Part shown: positions 4,931-10,151 of the stretch, piece by piece
How the letters are laid out: every line of letters starts with the position of its first letter
Position numbering within the stretch: position 1 is the first letter of the stretch
Assembly (NCBI GenBank): GCA_019116405.1
Contig: DXBS01000071.1
Coordinates: forward strand, 1 to 10,151
DNA length: 10,151 bases
Source: Candidatus Gallimonas intestinigallinarum
Lineage (GTDB): Bacteria; Bacillota_A; Clostridia; Christensenellales; Borkfalkiaceae
Reading direction: 5' to 3'
Made by a program: the position numbers and the translations under genes
Notes under the pieces: generated by a model
Told to the model about the DNA's origin: nothing
Databases searched by the model: none
Seen by the model: only the letters and a program-made list of their open reading frames with translations

Positions 4931-7520
4931 GCGGGTACATTTCAAGGGAACGTTCCGCGACTATCAGCAGCGGGTGCTGGACCGCGCCGACGGGTATCTG
5001 CGCGACGGAAAACTGCATATCGTCGCGGCGCCGGGGAGCGGCAAGACCGTGCTCGGGCTGGAACTCATCCGCAAAATCGGCAAGCCGTGCCTCATCCTGT
5101 CGCCCACGACTGCCATCCGCGAGCAATGGCGCGCGCGGTTTTGCTCGCTCTTTGCCGATGACGAACAGGCCGCCGACGCGCTCTTTTCCTGCGATCTGCA
5201 CGACGTCAGGCTGATCACGTCCGTCACCTATCAGGCGCTCTATACCGCCATGGAGCGGACGGAAGGCGGCGAGGACGACTGTTCGGACATCGATCTGATG
5301 CAGCTCATCGGGGCGCACGAGATCGGTACGATCTGTCTGGACGAGGCGCATCATCTGCGCAATGAATGGCAGCGTGCGCTGGAAAAATTCATGCAGCAGC
5401 TCGACGGCCGCGTGACGGTGCTCTCGCTCACCGCAACGCCGCCCTATGACGCGGAGGGTGGGGAATGGGAGCGCTACATCGCCGTCTGCGGCGAGATCGA
5501 TGAGGAGATCTTCGTCCCCGAACTGGTTGCACAGGGGACACTCTGTCCGCATCAGGACTACGTCTATTTCAATTATCCCACCAAGACGGAACTTGCCGCG
5601 CTGGAGGACTACCGCGCGCATGCCGCTGCCGCGCTCGATCAGATCGCCGCGCTGCCCTTTGTGCGGGAATTGTGCGCTCGCCTGCAGGAGAAACCCGACT
5701 ACGACGCTATTTTCTCCGCGCCGCAGGAATATACTGCGCTCTTTTGCTGGTTCCGCTCCTGCGGGCTGGAGGTCGGCCGCCCGATCGAACGGCAGCTCGC
5801 GGGCAGGCGTGGCTTGCCCCGCTTTCAGGTCGGACATGCGGAGCAGGCGATCGGCTTTTTGATCAATGGCGCGCTGCTCTCCGAAGAACAGAAGAAGCAG
5901 ATCGAAGACATCGTCAAGTCGCACGGCGTGTACGAGCGGCGGCAGGTACAGCTTCGCCTCAGCGAAAAGCTGCGCCGCACCCTCGTCTCCTCGGTCGGCA
6001 AGCTGGACAGCATCCGCCGCATTGTACAATGCGAGCGGGACGCGATGGGTGGGGAGCTGCGCCTGCTCATTCTGACCGACTATATCAAAAAAGAGACGTT
6101 GGACGGCGTCGCATCGCGGGGGAGTTTTTCCTCCGTCAACGTCGTGAGCATCTTTGAGACGCTGCGCCGCGCAGACGATACGCAGGAGATCGGCGTGCTG
6201 TCCGGCTCGCTCATCATTCTGCCCGAGAAGGTCAAGCTTCATGTTCGTCATACCAGGCAGCATATCCCCGGGACGCGCTACTGCGTTTTCGACGTCGCCG
6301 GCTCGCTGCACACCGCGGTCGCGGCGGTCGGCGAACTGTTTGAGCGCGGCGAGATCCGCGTGCTCATCGGCACCAAGTCACTGCTCGGCGAGGGCTGGGA
6401 TTCTCCCTGCATCAATGCCCTGATTCTGGCGAGTTTCGTCGGGAGCTTCGTGCTCTCCAATCAGATGCGCGGCAGGGCGATCCGCATCGATCCCACGCAT
6501 CCACAAAAGGTCGCCAATATCTGGCACCTTATCACGGTCGAACCGCCCTATGCCGTAAAGGAAAGGGCAGTGCAGCGCCTCGCGGAGCAGATCAGACAGG
6601 ATGATTCGCGGCTGATCTCCTGCGACTATGAGGTATTAAAGCGCAGATTTGATACCTTTATGGGACCCAATGATCGCACGGGCGCGATCGAGAGCGGCAT
6701 CGGACGGCTGACGGCGATCGCGCCGCCCTATGACAGCGAGGGAATTGCGCGCATTGACGCGGAGATGCTCGAGCGCGCGTCACACAGGGAGAAATTGCGT
6801 GCGCAATGGCAGAATGCCGTCCGCGGCGGCGTGGTCGAGGTGACGGCGCAGAGCGTCGTCCCGACGGAAAAACGCGTGCCCGTGTTCACCTTCTGGAATG
6901 TGACCCTGTTTTTGCTACTCGCCGCCGTGCAGGCCGACCTCGTCCGCCTGATCATCATGACGGCGATGCGCTTTTCTGCGTGGACGGCGGTTGCCGTCGC
7001 CGTGGGAGAGGGGATCGTCTGCTATCTTCTCTATCGCCTGATCAGATACGTCCTGCTGAACCGCACCCCCGCGCGCTCGATCAAGACGCTCGGGATTGCC
7101 ATCTATGAGGCGCTTTGCGAATGTTCGCTCATCGCGCCCTCCGCCAGAGTGGAATGCCGGCAGGATAAGCAGCTCAGCTACGTCAGCCTGTATTTGCGCA
7201 ATGCCAGTGTACACGATCAGAATGTATTCAATCGGGCGATGGCGGAATTTCTCTCGCCCATCGATAATCCGCGCTACCTGCTCATTCGCCGCAACGTGCT
7301 CGGGAAGCCTTCGTACCGCTTTAGCTTTGCCTGTCCCTCCGTCATCGGCAAAAAGAAGGAGTATGCCGAAGTGCTCGCCAAAAAGCTGAAAAAGGTTGGA
7401 CGGTTCGAACTCGTTTTCACCCGCAGGGAGGACGGCAGAAGGCTCATCTTAACATGCAGGAAGAAGTCCTATATCAACGTCAACCAAAGAAATCTGGAGC
7501 AGATCTATCGGGTGGATTAG
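4917..7520 (+). CDS. Membrane-anchored superfamily 2 DEAH-box helicase
   Basis: An 867-residue protein with a full SF2 helicase core: DYQQ near 15-18, Walker A APGSGKT (38-44), motif Ia PTTAIREQW (63-71), Walker B DEAH (142-145), motif III TATPP (172-176), motif V GEGWDSP (491-497) and motif VI QMRGRAIR (516-523). All key residues are present, so ATP hydrolysis and nucleic-acid translocation are likely. The layout is of the ResIII/XPB-like type, with a roughly 250-residue segment between the RecA lobes. Unusually, two hydrophobic segments follow (about 656-684 and 686-706, split by MRFSAW), then a basic C-terminal domain (715-867) that I do not recognise. The core and C-terminal domain probably both face the cytoplasm. 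No nuclease motif is seen. It overlaps its small partner by 14 bases. Defence, DNA uptake or RNA metabolism are all possible; the true role is unknown. Confidence 0.9.
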   Translation: MQGFKRVHFKGTFRDYQQRVLDRADGYLRDGKLHIVAAPGSGKTVLGLELIRKIGKPCLILSPTTAIREQWRARFCSLFADDEQAADALFSCDLHDVRLITSVTYQALYTAMERTEGGEDDCSDIDLMQLIGAHEIGTICLDEAHHLRNEWQRALEKFMQQLDGRVTVLSLTATPPYDAEGGEWERYIAVCGEIDEEIFVPELVAQGTLCPHQDYVYFNYPTKTELAALEDYRAHAAAALDQIAALPFVRELCARLQEKPDYDAIFSAPQEYTALFCWFRSCGLEVGRPIERQLAGRRGLPRFQVGHAEQAIGFLINGALLSEEQKKQIEDIVKSHGVYERRQVQLRLSEKLRRTLVSSVGKLDSIRRIVQCERDAMGGELRLLILTDYIKKETLDGVASRGSFSSVNVVSIFETLRRADDTQEIGVLSGSLIILPEKVKLHVRHTRQHIPGTRYCVFDVAGSLHTAVAAVGELFERGEIRVLIGTKSLLGEGWDSPCINALILASFVGSFVLSNQMRGRAIRIDPTHPQKVANIWHLITVEPPYAVKERAVQRLAEQIRQDDSRLISCDYEVLKRRFDTFMGPNDRTGAIESGIGRLTAIAPPYDSEGIARIDAEMLERASHREKLRAQWQNAVRGGVVEVTAQSVVPTEKRVPVFTFWNVTLFLLLAAVQADLVRLIIMTAMRFSAWTAVAVAVGEGIVCYLLYRLIRYVLLNRTPARSIKTLGIAIYEALCECSLIAPSARVECRQDKQLSYVSLYLRNASVHDQNVFNRAMAEFLSPIDNPRYLLIRRNVLGKPSYRFSFACPSVIGKKKEYAEVLAKKLKKVGRFELVFTRREDGRRLILTCRKKSYINVNQRNLEQIYRVD

Positions 7521-7535
7521 CCCGATCGGATTTTT
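7507..7535 (+). terminator. Possible weak terminator at the helicase stop codon
   Basis: ATCGGG (7507-7512) pairs with CCCGAT (7521-7526) around an 8-base loop that contains the stop codon, and the run GGATTTTTA follows. The stem is short and three bases separate it from the T-rich tail, so termination here is plausible but weak. Confidence 0.4.
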
Positions 7536-7550
7536 ACAGTTCCATGTGCG

Positions 7551-7584
7551 CGAGGGGGCGGCATCATCCGATGCCGCCCCCTCG
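7551..7584. terminator. Strong hairpin between convergent genes, no T-run
   Basis: Bases 7551-7565 and 7570-7584 form a perfect 15-base-pair GC-rich stem with loop ATCC. It sits between the end of the helicase gene and the end of the convergent minus-strand gene, where a bidirectional transcription stop would be expected. Neither side has a run of T. The apex CGGCATC-N4-GATGCCG is identical to that of the terminator at 4346-4387. Confidence 0.55.
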
Positions 7585-7645
7585 GCGTTGTGATTGCCAT
7601 ATCCGCAATATATTTTGGCGGCGGTCTGATCGCGACTTGTGTGTA

Positions 7646-8524
7646 TCATTCAATGGGCGTGAGGTTGGCGACCTTGCCGTCCTCCAGCGTGACGAGAATA
7701 TCGCGTACGTCAAAGACGCGGGGCTTGCGCGGATAGATGAGCCCCACGGCGCCCGGTTCCTGCAGGGGCACGGCGGCGCAGAAGTCTCCCAAAAACTCCC
7801 GCAGCAGCCCCGCTTTTTGGGCTAGCGCGGGCGCAAGGTAGGGTGCGGGGTCAAAGCCGGCGAGCACGCTCTCAAAGAGGGCAAGTCCGACGGTCGCCTC
7901 CGTCGGGGCACGGGCGGAGAGCACGGAGCACGCCGTAAGCTTGCCTCCTTCGTAGCTGCATCGCATGACGTGCGAGAGCGCGTCGTGCAGGGGCACGTTC
8001 GCAACGACTGTCGCGCCCCGCTCCACGATCGTGCCGTCCGAGCGCACCAACACGTTTCCGTCGCGGTCGAGAAGGCAGAACGCGCTGTCGCATTCGAGCA
8101 GGATATATTCTCCCGCGAGGCTCGCACGGCAAGTCTCAAAGCAGAAGGGCAGGGGGATCTGCAAAAAGAGGCGCTCGCGTTCAAAGTTGAGCACGACGCG
8201 CCCCTGCACGCACAGCGTTAAAAGGCACCCCGCAAAGTGCTTCTGCCACACGACGCGCAGCGTCGGGTCCGCGCGCACAAAGTCCGCGATGCGCACGGCG
8301 GCCGCGCCGCGGTGGAAGTACAGCTCGATCCCCTCGGGCGGGTCGAACAAGAAGTCCTCGTCAAAACGGAAGCGCACGGGCGCACAGGCGGGGGATTTAC
8401 ACTCGCAGAATACGCCGTCCATCGAGGCAAGTTCCATCGCGCGCGCAAAGCTGTCGATGCGCCCGAGGTGCATACCGTTGACAAAAAAAGCGCAGGGAAG
8501 GTCGGAGAAAAAATATACACGCAT
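7646..8524 (-). CDS. Conserved-looking protein of unknown function, 292 residues
   Basis: I do not recognise this protein. The start is taken as ATG at 8522-8524 (MRVYFFSDLPCAFFVNG). The frame stays open further upstream to 8704, but that extension would run over the start of the divergent gene at 8585. Only a weak AAAAGAG precedes the chosen start. No signal peptide or membrane segment is evident. The sequence is rich in beta-strand patterns (for example EYILLECDSAFCLLDRDGNVLVRSDG) and in cysteines, including C-x-C-x4-C at residues 40-47. The C-terminal third has a helical stretch, then RKPRVFDVRDILVTLEDGKVANLTPIE. The repeating strand/turn pattern suggests a beta-rich scaffold. It is divergent from the Myb-like gene with 60 bases between the starts, so the two may share regulation. 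Confidence 0.75.
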   Translation of the reverse strand: MRVYFFSDLPCAFFVNGMHLGRIDSFARAMELASMDGVFCECKSPACAPVRFRFDEDFLFDPPEGIELYFHRGAAAVRIADFVRADPTLRVVWQKHFAGCLLTLCVQGRVVLNFERERLFLQIPLPFCFETCRASLAGEYILLECDSAFCLLDRDGNVLVRSDGTIVERGATVVANVPLHDALSHVMRCSYEGGKLTACSVLSARAPTEATVGLALFESVLAGFDPAPYLAPALAQKAGLLREFLGDFCAAVPLQEPGAVGLIYPRKPRVFDVRDILVTLEDGKVANLTPIE

Positions 8525-8584
8525 CTCTTTTTTGTATGTATAAAGCGATAAAATTATGTCAACAATTTTTTCCGAGGTGACGCT
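8525..8584. promoter_or_regulatory. Divergent promoter region between two genes of unknown function
   Basis: This 60-base AT-rich gap must start transcription both ways. On the minus strand TTGACA (plus 8557-8562) is a perfect -35 box. The best -10 options are TACATA with a 16-base spacer (plus 8535-8540) or TATACA with 14, leaving a very short leader. On the plus strand TAAAAT (8549-8554) is a possible -10 without a good -35. The two polymerase sites would overlap, so the genes may compete for transcription. GAGGTGA (8574-8580) is the ribosome binding site of the plus gene. Confidence 0.5.
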
Positions 8585-9157
8585 ATGAACAAAATCAACG
8601 GCTACACGGAAGAGGAAGCAACGGGACTCATCGAATACATCTACACGGGCAGAAATGCGGGCAAGACGCTCTCCTACCTCTTTGAGACGTACGGCAAGGA
8701 GCATAACCGCGCCAAGGGAAGCGTCAGGAACTACTACTATTCCTTCCTGAAACGCACAAGCGATGCGCGCGTACAGAAGATCCTCGAGGGCAAGGACTTA
8801 AAGGCGGGCGCGATCGTCCCCTTCACCGAGGAGGAGACAGACGAGATGCTCAAGAAAGTGCTGACCGAAAAGAGCAAGGGCATGTCGGTGCGGCGCGCCA
8901 TCCGCAACGTTTCGGAGGGCGACGAGAAACTCATGCTGCGCATGCAGAACAAGTACCGCAATCTTTTGAAGAAGCAGCCCGAACGCGTACGGGCGGCGGC
9001 AAAGGCGGCGGGCGTGCCTGAGGAAAAGAGCTTTCTCCAGCGCAAATTGGAGCGCGAGATCGACGCCCTGTACGAGCGCATTGCCTCCGACTTAAAGGAG
9101 GAGAACCGCCGTCTGCGCGCTGAATTGGAAAAATTGCGCAGCGGCGGGAAGGAATAA
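8585..9157 (+). CDS. Protein with two Myb/SANT-like repeats and a coiled-coil tail
   Basis: ATG 8585 follows GAGGTGA by 4 bases. The 190-residue product is highly charged and soluble. Residues 7-56 and 80-129 look like two copies of one helical unit. Each opens with an aromatic residue and TEEE (YTEEE at 7-11, FTEEE at 80-84), continues with a roughly 10-residue helix and a G-K/M-S/T turn, and ends in a basic helix (SVRNYYYSFLKR; RMQNKYRNLLKK). This pattern resembles Myb/SANT DNA-binding repeats such as those in the Bacillus prespore regulator RsfA, so a DNA-binding role is a reasonable inference, not a proven one. Residues about 148-186 form a leucine-heptad coiled coil (LEREIDALYERIASDLKEEN), suggesting dimerisation. 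It is followed 52 bases later by a small membrane-protein gene. Confidence 0.85.
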   Translation: MNKINGYTEEEATGLIEYIYTGRNAGKTLSYLFETYGKEHNRAKGSVRNYYYSFLKRTSDARVQKILEGKDLKAGAIVPFTEEETDEMLKKVLTEKSKGMSVRRAIRNVSEGDEKLMLRMQNKYRNLLKKQPERVRAAAKAAGVPEEKSFLQRKLEREIDALYERIASDLKEENRRLRAELEKLRSGGKE

Positions 9158-9209
9158 GAAACGCGTCTTTTCACAAACTGCACCTGACGGGAAACCGCAG
9201 GAGGAATGT

Positions 9210-9401
9210 ATGGAAAAGATGTTTTGTCTCGGTCTGCTTCTCGGCGCGATGGGCGGAGCGCTCGTCGTCGCCAACAGCTACAAGGCGCGCTCGCTCGTCA
9301 AAAAGAGCCAGGCGGAGCTGATGGAGAAGATGGATGAGATGATGGACGAACGTCTCAAGCAGATGGAGTCCACGGACAAGGCGGACAAGAAGTCCAAATA
9401 A
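9210..9401 (+). CDS. Small single-pass membrane protein, 63 residues
   Basis: ATG 9210 is preceded by AGGAGGA (9199-9205). Residues 4-21 (MFCLGLLLGAMGGALVVA) form one hydrophobic segment with glycines, followed by a charged helix (KKSQAELMEKMDEMMDERLKQ) and a lysine-rich end. The layout resembles YtxH-like stress or envelope proteins, but the similarity is structural only. The short N-terminus before the membrane segment and the lysine/arginine residues right after it (YKARSLVKK) predict a cytoplasmic C-terminal tail. It lies between the Myb-like gene and ruvX and ends just before a terminator, so it is probably co-transcribed with the Myb-like gene. Confidence 0.8.
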   Translation: MEKMFCLGLLLGAMGGALVVANSYKARSLVKKSQAELMEKMDEMMDERLKQMESTDKADKKSK

Positions 9402-9405
9402 GGGG

Positions 9406-9435
9406 AGCGGCGCGGCAACGCGCCGCTTCTGCTTT
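9406..9435 (+). terminator. Intrinsic terminator before ruvX
   Basis: AGCGGCGCG (9406-9414) and CGCGCCGCT (9419-9427) form a perfect 9-base-pair stem with the stable tetraloop GCAA, followed by the T-rich but interrupted tail TCTGCTTT. It lies 4 bases past the stop codon of the small membrane-protein gene and separates that unit from ruvX. Confidence 0.75.
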
Positions 9436-9456
9436 GTACCACTTTGCGAGAAGTAC

Positions 9457-9485
9457 TTTACTTTCCCACAAAAGTATGGTATACT
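9457..9485 (+). promoter_or_regulatory. ruvX promoter with palindromic -10 region
   Basis: TTTACT (9457-9462), a 17-base spacer and TATACT (9480-9485) precede the ruvX start by only 6 bases. AAAAGTAT (9470-9477) and ATACTTTT (9481-9488) form an 8-3-8 dyad over the -10 box, a likely operator or simply a symmetric AT-rich promoter. The expected transcription start is at or next to the ATG, so the transcript may lack a leader. Confidence 0.65.
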
Positions 9486-9491
9486 TTTGCT

Positions 9492-9929
9492 ATGATACAG
9501 CAGATCGTCGCCTTCGACGTGGGCGATCGGCGGGTGGGCGTCGCATTCAGCGACCCGTTCGGCGACTATGCCATTCCCTCCGATACCTACTTCCGCACGG
9601 GCGATTTTCAACGGGACATTGCCGCGCTCTGTGAAATTGCCGCCTCGCGCGGGGCGGTTTGCGCGGTGGTGGGGCTTCCCCTCAACGAGGACGGCACGGA
9701 GAGCGTCCAGAGCGAAAAGACGCGCCGCTTTGCCGCCGCCCTGGAGCGCGCGGGGCTTACCATCGTCTTTGAGGACGAGCGCTACACGACGCGCGCGGCG
9801 CGGGGCGATCTGCTGGAAATGGGCGTCTCCCGCAAAAAGGACAAGAAAAAAAAGCAGGTGGACTCCATCGCCGCGGCGTACATTCTGGAGAGCTACCTTG
9901 CCAAGATCAAACAAGGAGAACAACGATGA
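9492..9929 (+). CDS. ruvX: Holliday-junction resolvase-like protein RuvX (YqgF)
   Basis: This 145-residue protein has the size and motifs of RuvX/YqgF, an RNase H-fold nuclease implicated in Holliday-junction resolution and in 16S rRNA 5'-end maturation. Visible landmarks are the first acidic motif AFDVGDRRVGVAFSDP (7-22, catalytic Asp9), VGLPLNEDGTES (60-71), FEDERYTT (93-100) and the final acidic residue in QVDSIAAAYIL (Asp124). All catalytic positions are kept, so activity is expected in the cytoplasm. ATG 9492 is chosen because the homology starts there. No ribosome binding site precedes it, and the promoter ends 6 bases before it. The stop overlaps the next start (ATGA at 9926-9929), so the downstream DUF1292 gene is coupled. 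In many relatives ireB sits upstream; here it does not. Confidence 0.95.
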   Translation: MIQQIVAFDVGDRRVGVAFSDPFGDYAIPSDTYFRTGDFQRDIAALCEIAASRGAVCAVVGLPLNEDGTESVQSEKTRRFAAALERAGLTIVFEDERYTTRAARGDLLEMGVSRKKDKKKKQVDSIAAAYILESYLAKIKQGEQR

Positions 9930-10151
9930 AAGAGGAACGCAACGACTACAACGAAGAGGAGAACATCGTCGAGCTCGTGGACGAGGAGGGCAATTCCTTC
10001 CGCTTCGAGCATCTGATGACCTTTGAGTACAAGGGAAACTGGTACATTGCGCTCACCGAGGTCAAGGACGCCGAGTCCGAAGAGGACGAGGCGGGGGAGG
10101 AGGAAGTCGCCATCTACCGCATCGAGGGCGACGAGGACAACGAGCAGCTCG
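9926..10151 (+). CDS. DUF1292 family protein, partial (window end)
   Basis: Starting at ATG 9926, which overlaps the ruvX stop by four bases, this frame runs off the end of the window after 75 codons. The binding site AAGGAGAA is 6 bases upstream. It is acidic and shows the DUF1292 pattern: ENIVELVDEEGNSFRFEHLMTFEY followed by GNWYIALTEVK and an acidic linker leading into VAIYRIEGDED. DUF1292 proteins are small, soluble, of unknown function, and usually lie next to ruvX in Bacillota. The 3' end is not seen. Confidence 0.9.
   Translation, partial: MKEERNDYNEEENIVELVDEEGNSFRFEHLMTFEYKGNWYIALTEVKDAESEEDEAGEEEVAIYRIEGDEDNEQL

Noticed and set aside
4632..6311. 559-codon minus-strand open frame
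   Set aside because: It lies antisense to the helicase operon, whose frames carry clear helicase motifs; long antisense frames are expected in GC-rich coding DNA.
8525..8704. N-terminal extension of the 292-residue protein to base 8704
   Set aside because: It would overlap the divergent Myb-like gene and its promoter, and the extra residues look like antisense translation.

Overview
The window looks like chromosome from an uncultured, low-to-mid GC Clostridia (Bacillota), possibly a Christensenellales-like gut lineage. The support is strong AGGAGG-type ribosome binding sites, TTGACA-17-TATAAT promoters, and a ruvX gene followed at once by a DUF1292 gene, an order common in Bacillota. The taxonomic call comes from reading only; no search was run.

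Bases 1-1192 contain no gene I can support. They hold short direct repeats, an imperfect hairpin, AT-rich palindromes and a GC-rich hairpin-forming block. Bases 1193-4387 look like the decayed remains of a small oxidoreductase/hydrolase/acetyltransferase neighbourhood. An aldo/keto reductase (minus) and a LysR regulator (plus) are joined at their missing 5' ends near base 1556. An intact hexapeptide sugar O-acetyltransferase with its own promoter follows. Next is an intact LysR regulator (minus), divergent from an alpha/beta hydrolase relic reduced to its first ~22 and last ~27 codons. The remnants fit two separate deletions.

Bases 4450-7584 form a self-contained transcription unit: a consensus promoter, a 130-residue protein of unknown function, and, overlapping it by 14 bases, an 867-residue superfamily 2 DEAH-type helicase. 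The helicase carries two predicted membrane segments (about 656-706) and a C-terminal domain I do not recognise. This pair is the best candidate in the window for an undescribed system. The unit is bracketed by two GC-rich hairpins with the same apex sequence.

Bases 7646-10151 look like stable chromosome. A 292-residue protein of unknown function (minus) is divergent from a 190-residue protein with two Myb/SANT-like repeats and a coiled-coil tail. Then come a 63-residue single-pass membrane protein, ruvX (Holliday-junction resolvase homologue) and a DUF1292 gene cut by the window end. The ruvX start lies 6 bases after a good -10 box with no ribosome binding site, so its mRNA may be leaderless.
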